The notes beneath the pieces are model-generated. The model made no database searches and was not told the origin of the DNA. It saw only the letters and a program-made list of their open reading frames with translations. The position numbers were made by a program, and so were the translations under genes. DNA of 56,177 nucleotides, taken from the NCBI GenBank assembly GCA_902592935.1, contig CACJGD010000004.1, positions 1 to 56,177 on the forward strand, in the 5' to 3' direction. Origin of the DNA: an uncultured Pelagibacteraceae bacterium. GTDB lineage: Bacteria > Pseudomonadota > Alphaproteobacteria > Pelagibacterales > Pelagibacteraceae. Positions 18,171 through 26,691 of this stretch are shown one piece after another; position 1 is the first letter of the stretch; each line of letters opens with the position of its first letter.

Positions 18171-19043
18171 TTATTTAGCTACATTTTTGACAAGTAATGG
18201 AGACAAAAACTGTATAACCACCGCTGTTATAACTACCGCTCCACCAAAAAGCACTGTAAGTGGCGGGTTTTCGTTTGCAAACATCCATGCCCACAAAGGT
18301 CCTAGGACAGCTTCAGTTAACATAATTATTCCAACAAATGCTGAAGGAGTTGATCTTGCTCCAATTGTTATAAGTATAAAACCAAGTCCAACTTGAAAAA
18401 ATCCTGCAATAAAACCTAAAAAAATATCGTTTGTTGAAACAATAATACTTGGTGACATAAACAAACCTATTAATGTTGCAAAAATTCCAGCAACGAGTTG
18501 TAAAGGTATCATATCAACTTTAGGATATTTTCTAACAATTAAAATTAAGATCGCAAATGATATTGGCATAATGAATGCAACTAAGTTTCCTGTCATTTGA
18601 CCTGGTGTTAGTGAAGTTCCCAACATTAAAATTATTCCAACTACTGCTGTAACAATGCAAGTTAATGTAATTTTTGAGATTTTTTCTTTTAGAAATACAT
18701 AGCCAAAAATTGCTAAAAACAAAGCTTGAGTTTGAATTATAAAGTTTGCATTGGCTACTGTTGTTTCGTACATAGCAAATACATAGCTAGCAAATCCAAT
18801 GGATAAAACTATACCTCCAAATAAACCTGGAATCCCAGATTTATAAAGAGCACTGAAAATTTTTCCTTTGTAAGTGAATATTAAAAAAATTTTAATTACT
18901 CCAATAAAGAAAAGTGATCTCCAAAATAATATTTGCCAAAGTGTAGATCCTTCAAAAGATTTTACTATTAAGCCACCAAAACTTAGCGCACATGCTCCTA
19001 AAAAAACTAAAAGAGGGCCTGGTATTTTTGATAAAAAATTCAT
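18171..19043 (-). CDS. EamA/DMT family transporter
   Basis: Integral membrane protein of 290 residues with about ten hydrophobic helices arranged as two EamA repeats; exporters of amino acids or other metabolites are common in this family. The repeat starts (GPLLVFLGACALSFGGLIVK; later the second half) and the TEAVLGPLWAWMF block are visible. It abuts pxpC (TAATG-type overlap at 19043), so it belongs to the 5-oxoprolinase operon, and it is followed by the glycine riboswitch leader. A role in moving an amino acid related to 5-oxoproline is a guess from that position. Confidence 0.85.
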   Translation of the reverse strand: MNFLSKIPGPLLVFLGACALSFGGLIVKSFEGSTLWQILFWRSLFFIGVIKIFLIFTYKGKIFSALYKSGIPGLFGGIVLSIGFASYVFAMYETTVANANFIIQTQALFLAIFGYVFLKEKISKITLTCIVTAVVGIILMLGTSLTPGQMTGNLVAFIMPISFAILILIVRKYPKVDMIPLQLVAGIFATLIGLFMSPSIIVSTNDIFLGFIAGFFQVGLGFILITIGARSTPSAFVGIIMLTEAVLGPLWAWMFANENPPLTVLFGGAVVITAVVIQFLSPLLVKNVAK

Positions 19044-19987
19044 TAAATTTGAGAAAGAAAATTTTGAGTTTCCATTTCATATAACTTAAATAGAGTCTCT
19101 GCATCCGATAAATTAATCTCTTTAAATTTTATTTTTGATCCTGGTGCCATTTGTACCAATCGATCATAATCAGCACTTGCAACTGCACCAATTTTTGGAT
19201 AGCCACCAACAGTTCCATGATCTGAGAGCATTATTATTGGATTGCCGTCAGCAGGTACCTGAATAACACCTTTGATTAATCCCTCTGATTTAATATTGGT
19301 ATTAACGATATTCTCTATTTTAGGACCCTCAAGCCTCATACCCATTCTGTCTGAAAGTTTTGACACAATAAATTCTTTCTCATAAAATATTTTTTTACCT
19401 TCTTCAGAAAAGTAATCAAAATTGGTACCTTTGATCACCCTTATGTTTTCTATTTTAGTATTGATGTAATTAGTTTTTTTAATATCCTTAATTGAATTTA
19501 TTTTTTTAAGATTAATTCTTTGCCCTAAATCTAATTTTTTTCCATCATTGGATCCAATATTTGCTTTCGTATTTATAGAACAACTATTCCATTGAAATTT
19601 TAAATCGAGTTCTCCACCTAATGCTAAATATCCATAAACTGATTTATTTGTAGAAACAATATTTATCTCATCTCCATTTTCAATTTGATAGCTTTGATAG
19701 CAATTACCCTCAATTTCAGTATCTTTTTTTTTAATTGAAAAAATTACATCTCCGGTAACTGCAAAATTAATTCTTTCTCCTGAATACTTTAAATGTGGAC
19801 CTTGATATGCAAACTCTATAACTGCTGAGTCTAATTTATTATTAACAAGTTTATTAGCTATAAGATAATTCCTATTGTCCATAGCACCACTAAATGGAAT
19901 GCCAATATGATATAGATGATCTCTGCCTTTGTCTTGAAAGGTAGTATTAATTCCAGGTCTGATTATATCGAAATAATTATTACTCAT
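19043..19987 (-). CDS. pxpC: 5-oxoprolinase subunit C (KipA family)
   Basis: Subunit of the ATP-dependent prokaryotic 5-oxoprolinase PxpABC, which opens 5-oxoproline to glutamate. The 314 residues show the KipA/AHS2 hallmarks: GINTTFQDKGRDHLYHIGIPFSGAMD near the start, NRYLIANKLV-type helix, a KGTNFDYF segment, DRMGMRLEGP, and the closing block with GVIQVPADGNPIIMLSDHGTVGGYPKI. It overlaps pxpB by 8 bp, a sign of coupled translation and complex formation. The assignment rests on family motifs and neighbours. Confidence 0.93.
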   Translation of the reverse strand: MSNNYFDIIRPGINTTFQDKGRDHLYHIGIPFSGAMDNRNYLIANKLVNNKLDSAVIEFAYQGPHLKYSGERINFAVTGDVIFSIKKKDTEIEGNCYQSYQIENGDEINIVSTNKSVYGYLALGGELDLKFQWNSCSINTKANIGSNDGKKLDLGQRINLKKINSIKDIKKTNYINTKIENIRVIKGTNFDYFSEEGKKIFYEKEFIVSKLSDRMGMRLEGPKIENIVNTNIKSEGLIKGVIQVPADGNPIIMLSDHGTVGGYPKIGAVASADYDRLVQMAPGSKIKFKEINLSDAETLFKLYEMETQNFLSQI

Positions 19988-20654
19988 TAAAATTTTTATA
20001 CTGATCTAGAGTAATTTCTTTAAAAATTACTGTATCTCCTGGGTTAATTAGATTTGGTTTATCTTCTTTTGAACTATCAAAGACATTCAAAGGAGTATTT
20101 CCTAGAATATTCCATCCACCTGGACTTTCAAATGTATAAATATTTGCGAATTGCTCAGTTAATGCAACAGACCCCTTGGGTACTTTAACCCTAGGAGTTT
20201 CTAAACGTTGAGCTCGCATATTTTCATCTAAGTCACCAAGAAAAGGCATGCCAGCAATAAAACCTGTCATGTAGCAGAAATATTCCTTATTTAAAAAATT
20301 CTCTAAAATTTTTTCTCTACTTAATTTTAATATTTCTACCAATCTTTTAATATCCAAGGAGAAATTTTCGTGACAACAAACTGGTATTTCCAATTTTTTG
20401 GAGTTTGTTTTTTCTGAGTCATCAATATTAATATTTTCGATAAATTTTTTAACTTCTTTAAAATTTGTTTTTTTTAGATCATAAGAGATAATTAATTTAT
20501 TATATGAAGGTGTTAAATTATTGATCCCTTCGAATTTTTTTTCTTTAATGGTTTTAAAATATTTTATAACTTTTGAGTTAATTGATTTTTTTACTTCGTT
20601 TCCAAAATCACAGTACAAAGCTGCATCACCAAGATTTGATATATTTTTTATCAT
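19980..20654 (-). CDS. pxpB: 5-oxoprolinase subunit B (KipI family)
   Basis: Partner of PxpA and PxpC in ATP-dependent cleavage of 5-oxoproline; older annotations call it allophanate hydrolase subunit 1 or KipI. The 224 residues include GDAALYCDFG at the start, the IPVCCHENFSLDI block, the signature FCYMTGFIAGMPFLGDLDE, RLETPRVKVPKGSVALT, and TFESPGGWNILGNTPL. First gene of a minus-strand operon pxpB-pxpC-eamA. It is divergent from pxpA with a few dozen bases between the coding regions, so the two promoters must lie very close together. Confidence 0.93.
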   Translation of the reverse strand: MIKNISNLGDAALYCDFGNEVKKSINSKVIKYFKTIKEKKFEGINNLTPSYNKLIISYDLKKTNFKEVKKFIENINIDDSEKTNSKKLEIPVCCHENFSLDIKRLVEILKLSREKILENFLNKEYFCYMTGFIAGMPFLGDLDENMRAQRLETPRVKVPKGSVALTEQFANIYTFESPGGWNILGNTPLNVFDSSKEDKPNLINPGDTVIFKEITLDQYKNFNE

Positions 20655-20681
20655 TACATGTTATACTTAACATTACAGACT

Positions 20682-21461
20682 ATGGAAATTAATATAAATT
20701 GCGATTTAGGAGAAAAATCAAAACATCATTCAAATAAGTATGATCCAGATTTACTAGAAATAGTTAATTCTGCCAATGTCGCATGTGGCTATCATGCGGG
20801 TGATGAAGAATCTATGAAACAAGTGGTTCAAATTTCAAAAAAAAATGGTGTTAGTATTGGAGCACACCCTTCATTTAATGACCCTGAAAATTTTGGAAGA
20901 CAAAGAATGTATCTTCCACCTAATGAGGTCAGGCAATTGATTATTAATCAATATGAAATTCTTCAAAAAATTGCTCAAGATCACGGAGAGAATGTTACTC
21001 ATATAAAACCACATGGTGCTTTAAACAACATGGCTTGTGAGGATATAGATTTAGCTAGCACTTTAGCAAAAGTCATAAAAGAGATTAGTAAAGATTTAAT
21101 TTATCTAGTTCCAACTGGATCTAAAATGGAAGAAGCGGCCAAAAAACTAAACATGCGTATAGCTTGTGAGATTTTCGCAGATAGAAATTATGAGGACGAT
21201 GGCAACTTGGTTTCTAGAAAAAAATCACATGCTCTAATTACGGATCCAGACGAAGCCAAAAAACACGTATTAAATATGGTTAAAAATCAGTCACTTAATT
21301 GTCACAGTGGAAAGCAGATACCTTGTGAAATAGACTCGGTATGCATACATGGGGATAACGAAAGTTCGTTGTCTACGGCAATATCAATTAGAGAAAACCT
21401 GATAGAGAACGGATTAAAACTAAAACCTTTAAATAAAATGGAGAAATTTATAAATGATTAA
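20682..21461 (+). CDS. pxpA: 5-oxoprolinase subunit A (LamB/YcsF family)
   Basis: Third subunit of the ATP-dependent 5-oxoprolinase. The start at 20682 is chosen because it gives the family's invariant opening (MEININCDLGEKS); an upstream ATG at 20658 would add eight unusual residues and crowd the divergent promoter. Other signatures are ANVACGYHAGDE, GVSIGAHPSFND, the FGRQRM stretch, HIKPHGALNN, EIFADRNYEDDGNLVSR and CIHGDN near the end. The protein has 259 residues, normal for the family. Its end overlaps the following TPR gene by 8 bp. Confidence 0.94.
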   Translation: MEININCDLGEKSKHHSNKYDPDLLEIVNSANVACGYHAGDEESMKQVVQISKKNGVSIGAHPSFNDPENFGRQRMYLPPNEVRQLIINQYEILQKIAQDHGENVTHIKPHGALNNMACEDIDLASTLAKVIKEISKDLIYLVPTGSKMEEAAKKLNMRIACEIFADRNYEDDGNLVSRKKSHALITDPDEAKKHVLNMVKNQSLNCHSGKQIPCEIDSVCIHGDNESSLSTAISIRENLIENGLKLKPLNKMEKFIND

Positions 21462-21939
21462 AAAAATATTTGTATTTTTGATCTTAACGTTATTTACAAC
21501 AAACTCTTTTTCTGCAGGATCAGACTCTACCTCTAAAAAAGTAAAATCTAATTATGATAAGGCAGTACAATCAATAAAGTTTGCAAAAAAATATGAAGCA
21601 AAAGGAAAACTTGAAAAGGCAAAAAAAAGATATGCTAAGGCTCAAAAACTACTTTTGAAGTCTAATTCAGAAAAACCTAATAAAGCTGATACTTTAAATT
21701 ATTTAGGTTTCACTACTCGAAAACTTGGTGATTATGAAAATGGCGAAAAATATTATCTACAAGGTCTAGCAATTGAACCTAATCATATAGGTATAAATGA
21801 ATATTTGGGTGAATTATATGTTGCAACCAACAGACTAGATTTAGCTAAAGAAAGATTAAAAATATTAGAAAACTGTAACTGTAAAGAATATAAAGAATTG
21901 AAACAAATTATTGATGGTACAAAAAAATCAAAATATTAA
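21454..21939 (+). CDS. Exported tetratricopeptide-repeat protein
   Basis: Small protein of 161 residues with a signal peptide (first ~20 residues, ending FSAG) and two to three TPR-like units (around residues 30-60, 70-105 and 105-140; see the NYLGFTTRKLGDYENGEKYYLQGLAIEP segment). It is probably a periplasmic protein-protein interaction module. It overlaps pxpA by 8 bp and may share its message. Its stop codon overlaps the stop of dctM on the other strand (TTAA). Nothing specific about its partner can be read from the sequence. Confidence 0.8.
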   Translation: MIKKIFVFLILTLFTTNSFSAGSDSTSKKVKSNYDKAVQSIKFAKKYEAKGKLEKAKKRYAKAQKLLLKSNSEKPNKADTLNYLGFTTRKLGDYENGEKYYLQGLAIEPNHIGINEYLGELYVATNRLDLAKERLKILENCNCKEYKELKQIIDGTKKSKY

Positions 21940-23246
21940 TTAATATTTTGAACCATTTGTTGTGGCATCCATAAAGCTATCTCTGGAAAGATAACTACAA
22001 GAATTACTGCAAGGATCATTAACAGAAATAATGGGAATGCACTCCTTGCAATAAATCCCATGTCTTTGTTAGCCATTCCTTGCAATACAAATAAATTAAA
22101 TCCTACAGGTGGTGTGATTTGAGCCATTTCAACTACAATAACTAAAAATATTCCAAACCAAATCATATCAAAACCAGCTTGTCTTATCATTGGCTCAATG
22201 ATTGCCATTGTTAGTACTACTGCTGAAATTCCGTCAAGAAACATTCCAAGAATTATATAAAAAATCATTAATACAAAAATTAATACATAAGGTGATAACT
22301 CCATATTTTGTATCCAGATAGCTAGATTTCTTGGAAGACCAGTAAACCCCATGGCTAATGATAAAAATGTAGAGCCAGCTAAAATAAAAGCAATCATGCA
22401 AGATGTTTTGGTTGCTCCTAACAAGGATTGTTTAAATGTTTCAATAGTTAAACTCTTTTGAAAGTAAGATAAAATTAAAGCCCCTACTACTCCTAAAGAA
22501 GCAGCCTCTGTTGCTGTTGCAACTCCTGTGTATATTGATCCAATCACAGCTGATATTAAAATAATTACTGGTAATAATTGTTTAGATTTTTTTATTTTTT
22601 CTAAAAAGGAGAAATTCTCTACATACTTTGGCATGCTTTTTTTATTTATTAAAGACCAGATGATCACGTAGGACATAAATATAAGTGCAATCATTATCCC
22701 TGGAATAATTCCTGCAATAAACAGCTTTGCAATAGACTCTTGAACTGTTACTCCATAAATAATTAGTATTATTGAAGGAGGTATAAGAAGTCCTAAAGTT
22801 CCTGAGCCAGCTAGGCTGCCTAACAAAATTTTTTCTGGATATTTTCTTTTTCTTAGTTCTGGAATAGACATCTTGCCTACTGTTGCAACAGTTGCTGCTG
22901 AAGAGCCTGAAATTGCAGCAAAAAGTGCACAACCAACAACATTTACATGAATTAATCCACCAGGTAATTTTTGCATCCATGGTGATAGTCCAGCAAATAA
23001 ATTTTCAGATAATTTAGTCCTAAATAATATTTCGCCCATCCAAACAAACAATGGTAAAGCTGTTAATGTCCATGATGATGAGGTTCCCCATATTGTAGTT
23101 GCCATGGCATCCCCAACTGGTCTTGAAGTAAATAATATCATTCCAATTGTTGAAACTCCAATCATGCTTATAGCTACCCAGATGCCAGATCCAAGAAAGA
23201 ACAAAAGTACACTTATAAAAAATATTATGAGAAATATTTCAGTCAT
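21936..23246 (-). CDS. dctM: TRAP transporter large permease (DctM)
   Basis: Large membrane subunit of a tripartite ATP-independent periplasmic transporter; it couples uptake of an organic acid to the sodium gradient. The 436 residues form about 12-13 transmembrane segments with family blocks: the GSGIWVAISMIG start, GCALFAAISGSSAATVATVGKMSIPELRKRKYPE, GSLAGSGTLGLLIPPS, and the C-terminal ITPPVGFNLFVLQGMA. It overlaps dctQ by 8 bp, so the two membrane subunits are translationally coupled. Confidence 0.95.
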   Translation of the reverse strand: MTEIFLIIFFISVLLFFLGSGIWVAISMIGVSTIGMILFTSRPVGDAMATTIWGTSSSWTLTALPLFVWMGEILFRTKLSENLFAGLSPWMQKLPGGLIHVNVVGCALFAAISGSSAATVATVGKMSIPELRKRKYPEKILLGSLAGSGTLGLLIPPSIILIIYGVTVQESIAKLFIAGIIPGIMIALIFMSYVIIWSLINKKSMPKYVENFSFLEKIKKSKQLLPVIILISAVIGSIYTGVATATEAASLGVVGALILSYFQKSLTIETFKQSLLGATKTSCMIAFILAGSTFLSLAMGFTGLPRNLAIWIQNMELSPYVLIFVLMIFYIILGMFLDGISAVVLTMAIIEPMIRQAGFDMIWFGIFLVIVVEMAQITPPVGFNLFVLQGMANKDMGFIARSAFPLFLLMILAVILVVIFPEIALWMPQQMVQNIN

Positions 23247-23727
23247 TCTTACTTAAAATTTTTAAAATAAATTTATGCAAAACAGCTATAAAAAAAATTA
23301 AAGATCCAATGGCAACGCTAGTTTGAGGAATCCATATTAAGATCTCGTCTGCACCTTCGCTTCTCTCTTGAAAATCATAAGAGATTAATAACATTTTCCA
23401 TAAGTAAAAAGACAAATATCCTGAAAAAATTGTTGCTACGATCAAACACCATATTTCTAAAAATCTTTTATAAGATGAAGAGGTTTTTTCTAAAAAAAGA
23501 GTAATTCGAATATGTCCACCTTCAACGAAAGTAAAGGCTAAAGCGTAAAAGGAAGCTGCAGCCATGCAGTAACCTGAGTACTCAGCTAAACCTCTTATGT
23601 AAAAACCAAAAATTCTTGAACAAATTCCAATTAAAATAAAAACTGCAACAAGTATTAAAAAAAAAGCAGCTAAATATCCTGAAAATTTATAGAGCTTATT
23701 TAGATTATTATTTATTGATTGAAACAT
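23239..23727 (-). CDS. dctQ: TRAP transporter small permease (DctQ)
   Basis: Small membrane subunit of the TRAP transporter, 162 residues, with four predicted transmembrane helices. The family pattern is seen in the GLAEYSGYCMAAASFYALAFTFVEGGHIRI stretch (arginine at the end of helix 2) and in the WIPQTSVAIGSLIFF block of the last helix. It lies between dctP and dctM and is separated from dctP by a hairpin that should lower its expression relative to the binding protein. Confidence 0.93.
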   Translation of the reverse strand: MFQSINNNLNKLYKFSGYLAAFFLILVAVFILIGICSRIFGFYIRGLAEYSGYCMAAASFYALAFTFVEGGHIRITLFLEKTSSSYKRFLEIWCLIVATIFSGYLSFYLWKMLLISYDFQERSEGADEILIWIPQTSVAIGSLIFFIAVLHKFILKILSKND

Positions 23728-23732
23728 TTAAT

Positions 23733-23768
23733 AAAAAGGCCAACTTACTACAAGTTGGCCTTTTTTTT
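23733..23768 (-). terminator. Hairpin between dctP and dctQ (partial terminator)
   Basis: A perfect 9-bp stem (GGCCAACTT at 23738-23746 with AAGTTGGCC at 23752-23760) around a five-base loop, flanked by A5 and T8. Read on the minus strand it follows the dctP stop and ends in a U run. It would act as a partial terminator or 3' stabiliser, giving more binding protein than permease. Its 3' arm lies 10 bases upstream of the dctQ start codon. Confidence 0.85.
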
Positions 23769-23776
23769 AAGACTAT

Positions 23777-24748
23777 TTATTTGTAAGCAGATAAAACTGC
23801 AGCACCTCTGTCTCCAGCTTTTGCTTTCCATTCCTCAGACATTGTTGCTCCAACTTTTTCAAAATGTTTTTTCAAAGCTGAATTAACTTCGCCTACTTCC
23901 ATTCCAGCATCTGCTAAAGCTTTCTTGTCTCCAGTATTACCTTGTTTAGATAATTCCCAACCTTTTTCTTCAGCAATTGCTGCTTGGTTCATAACTAAAT
24001 CTTGAGTTGCTTTATCAAGTTTATTCCAAGCTGCTTTATTAGCGATAATCATATTTTTTGGAAACCATGCTGCTATATCATAAAAATATTTAACACCATT
24101 TTCCCAAATCTTACTATTTTTACCAGTTGTGGGAGAAGTAATCATACTTTCCACTGCACCTGTAGAAAATGCTTGGCTAATTTCAGCTGCCTCAATTTTA
24201 GTTGGTGCCATTCCAGTTAATTCCGCAATTCTAATTGTTGCAGAGTTATATGCTCTAAATTTTAATCCATTTAGATCACCAACTTTTTTAATTTGTTTTT
24301 TACTGTAAAGTCCTTGAGCAGGCCATGGCACTGCATAGAGAAATACCAATCCTTTTTCATCAAGACTTTTAACAATATATGGTTTAGAAGCTTCATATAA
24401 TTTCATAGCATCGTCATAAGTAGTTGCTAAGAAAGGTAATGAGTCAATTTCATATAAAGGATCTTCTTTTCCAAGAGCTGACATAAATCTTTCACCGATA
24501 GGTGCTTGACCTGTTCTTACAGCTCTGAAAATTTCACCGCCTTTAAATAATGAGCCACCTGGGTGTGTAACAATTGTAAGTTTTCCACCACTTTTTTCAG
24601 TTACATTCTTTGCAAATTCTGTTGCATTAGCAGAATGAAAGTTTCCAGCACCATAAGCCAGTGCCATATCCCATTTTTCAGCCAAAGAAACATTTGCAAA
24701 TAATAATACTGAAGTAATTATAGATACAAATAATTTGAATAATTTCAT
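23777..24748 (-). CDS. dctP: TRAP transporter substrate-binding protein (DctP)
   Basis: Periplasmic binding protein of the TRAP system. Signal peptide of about 23 residues (ending SLAEKW). The 323-residue protein has the DctP fold with the conserved substrate-contacting Arg in GLKFRAYNSAT (around residue 165) and the SQAFSTGAVESMITSPTTG region. It has one of the best ribosome sites in the window, AAAGGAGGAT at 24751-24760. The ligand is not certain. The binding pocket and the pxp genes beside it allow 5-oxoproline, known for some DctP proteins of Bordetella, but other acids are equally possible. Confidence 0.93.
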   Translation of the reverse strand: MKLFKLFVSIITSVLLFANVSLAEKWDMALAYGAGNFHSANATEFAKNVTEKSGGKLTIVTHPGGSLFKGGEIFRAVRTGQAPIGERFMSALGKEDPLYEIDSLPFLATTYDDAMKLYEASKPYIVKSLDEKGLVFLYAVPWPAQGLYSKKQIKKVGDLNGLKFRAYNSATIRIAELTGMAPTKIEAAEISQAFSTGAVESMITSPTTGKNSKIWENGVKYFYDIAAWFPKNMIIANKAAWNKLDKATQDLVMNQAAIAEEKGWELSKQGNTGDKKALADAGMEVGEVNSALKKHFEKVGATMSEEWKAKAGDRGAAVLSAYK

Positions 24749-24822
24749 CTATCCTCCTTTTTAAAAGGCATATTTAATTATTTCCTAAAGGCTAAATCAA
24801 TAAAAATTTAACTTCGGTCTGA

Positions 24823-24850
24823 TTGAAAATTTTACCGATTGTACTATTAT
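24823..24850 (+). promoter_or_regulatory. Candidate promoter of the TerC-family gene
   Basis: TTGAAA (24823-24828) and TATTAT (24845-24850) are separated by 16 bases, close to the sigma-70 consensus. Transcription would start near 24857, a few bases before the TTG codon at 24860. The more upstream TTG (24839) would then be outside the message. Confidence 0.5.
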
Positions 24851-24859
24851 ATCTTCATT

Positions 24860-25471
24860 TTGATCGAAGAACTCATAATTCTAACCAATATAATTTTTAT
24901 TACAATTATATTAACAGCAGATAATGCTGTGATCGTTGGATCTATTGCTTCAAATTTTGTTCCAAAAAATAGGAAACAAATAATTCTTTGGGGCGTAATT
25001 GGAGCATTTGTTTTTAAAATATTTTTTGCAGTCTTTGCAACGTTTTTATTTGAATTCTATTTTATAAAAATTTTAGGTGGTTTATTATTAATTTGGATAG
25101 TAAACGATTTAAGAAAAGATTTATTGGATATTAAAAAAGTAAAGCCTACTAATAAAAAGGGGAAAGAACCTTCGTACATTAGTAGTATTGGAAAAGTTTT
25201 ATTTGCAGATATCATGATCAGTTTTGATAATGTTATAGGTGTAGTTGCAGCAGCAAAAGGCTATTTTGGATTTATGATATTTGGACTAATGTTGTCAGTT
25301 GTACTGACTGGTGCTTTGGCAACATATATGGCCAATTATATACAAAGACATATTTGGATAGCTTATATTGGTTTGATATTTATTTTAATTGTTGGTCTGC
25401 AATTAGTAATTGGTGGGTTAGTTGATCTTGAAATTTTAAATATTAATGAAGAATTTAAAAAATACTTTTAA
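24860..25471 (+). CDS. TerC/YjbE family integral membrane protein
   Basis: Multi-spanning membrane protein (about seven helices) of the TerC family, members of which are linked to manganese export or metal homeostasis. Seen are ILTADNAVIVGSIASNFVP (the conserved Asp-Asn of helix 1), DIMISFDNVIGVVAAAKG (the second Asp-Asn motif) and a cytoplasmic lysine-rich loop between the halves. The start is uncertain: the frame is open from a TTG at 24839, but the promoter position and the family N-terminus favour TTG 24860. There is no ATG near. The TerC family is sure, the ion is not. Confidence 0.85.
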   Translation: MIEELIILTNIIFITIILTADNAVIVGSIASNFVPKNRKQIILWGVIGAFVFKIFFAVFATFLFEFYFIKILGGLLLIWIVNDLRKDLLDIKKVKPTNKKGKEPSYISSIGKVLFADIMISFDNVIGVVAAAKGYFGFMIFGLMLSVVLTGALATYMANYIQRHIWIAYIGLIFILIVGLQLVIGGLVDLEILNINEEFKKYF

Positions 25472-26245
25472 TTAATAAGAGTTTTTTTTATTTGGAAATT
25501 TAATTTTTCTAACTTCTTTTGAATAATTTGAAACAGCTTTAGAAATTTCGTTCCTGATATTGGTGTATTTTTTTACAAACCTATAATTCATTTGATTTAA
25601 TCCAATTAAATCGTCAAAAACTAATATTTGACCATCACAATATTTTGAAGCACCAATTCCAATTGTTGGTACTTTAATGTTGTGGGTTACAAGCTTTGCT
25701 AAAGAAGTTTCAACACATTCTAAAACAATAGAAAACACTCCAGCTTTTTCTAATAATAATGCATCTTTTAAAATTCTATCTCTCTCAATTTTTTTTTTGC
25801 CTTTAAATTTAAAAGTTTTATCTGACTGAGGAAGCAACCCTAAATGCCCCATAACTGGAATTTTATTTTTAACTAAAGTTTTAATTATTTCATAAATTTT
25901 TTTTCCACCCTCTAATTTGACAGCACCACACTTAGTTTTTGAAATTATTTTTTTTGCATTTTTTAAAGCTTCTTTTGAATTTCGATAAGTGTTATACGGC
26001 ATGTCAACAACCATTAAGGCTTTTTTAATTCCCATTCTTACACTTTTAGAATGTTCAATCATCATTTCTAAAGATACTTGTCTCGTAGATTTATAGTTGT
26101 ATAAAACAGAGGCAAGAGAGTCTCCAACAAGAATGATATCACAATAATTATCTAAAATAGATGCTACGTTTTTTGAGTAAGCAGTTAAACTTACAATCTT
26201 TTGTTTATTTTTTTTTTTAATTAAATCTGAAATTTTTTTTTTCAT
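25472..26245 (-). CDS. panB: 3-methyl-2-oxobutanoate hydroxymethyltransferase
   Basis: Transfers a hydroxymethyl group from methylene-THF to 2-oxoisovalerate, the first committed step to pantothenate. The 257 residues show LTAYSKNVASILD, the metal-binding VGDSLASVLY, VVDMPYNTY, the VKLEGG substrate stretch, MGHLGLLPQS, and the VPTIGIGAS block with the FDDLIGL motif. panC and panD are not in the window. It consumes C1 units made by the glycine cleavage system nearby. It lies 4 bp after gloA in the same direction. Confidence 0.94.
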   Translation of the reverse strand: MKKKISDLIKKKNKQKIVSLTAYSKNVASILDNYCDIILVGDSLASVLYNYKSTRQVSLEMMIEHSKSVRMGIKKALMVVDMPYNTYRNSKEALKNAKKIISKTKCGAVKLEGGKKIYEIIKTLVKNKIPVMGHLGLLPQSDKTFKFKGKKKIERDRILKDALLLEKAGVFSIVLECVETSLAKLVTHNIKVPTIGIGASKYCDGQILVFDDLIGLNQMNYRFVKKYTNIRNEISKAVSNYSKEVRKIKFPNKKNSY

Positions 26246-26249
26246 CGAC

Positions 26250-26669
26250 CTACCAAGAGCCGGTATTTTCCATTGAAGCCCAAGGTTCTTTAGGTTCTAG
26301 ATTTCCTTCTTGAAGTATTTCAATTGAGATTTTGTCTGGCGATCTAACAAAAGCCATATGACCATCTCTTGGAGGTCTATTAATAGTGTATCCCATATCC
26401 ATTAATCTTTTGCATGTTTCATAAATATTATCTACTCTATAAGCAAGATGACCAAAATTTCTTGAACTTTCACCAAATTCATCACCATCCCAATTATAAG
26501 TTAATTCTATTTCTGCTTTTTCATCATTAGGTGCAGCAAGAAAAATTAGAGTAAATCTACCTTTATCGTTCTCCATTCTTCTTGTTTCTTTTAAACCGAG
26601 TCCATCACAAAAAAATCTTAAAGACTCATCCACGTCTTTAATTCTAATCATTGTATGTAAATATTTCAT
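26250..26669 (-). CDS. gloA: Lactoylglutathione lyase (glyoxalase I)
   Basis: Detoxifies methylglyoxal as the glutathione hemithioacetal. The 139-residue VOC-fold protein has the four metal-ligand positions: His in YLHTMIRI, Glu in IELTYNWD, His in NFGHLAYRVDNI and Glu in SIEILQ. These, with the glutathione-binding RDGHMAFVRSPD stretch, favour true glyoxalase I over a general VOC protein. The gene lies between guaA and panB in a tightly packed minus-strand run. Confidence 0.9.
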   Translation of the reverse strand: MKYLHTMIRIKDVDESLRFFCDGLGLKETRRMENDKGRFTLIFLAAPNDEKAEIELTYNWDGDEFGESSRNFGHLAYRVDNIYETCKRLMDMGYTINRPPRDGHMAFVRSPDKISIEILQEGNLEPKEPWASMENTGSW

Positions 26670-26691
26670 AATCTTAATTTATAATTAAAAA

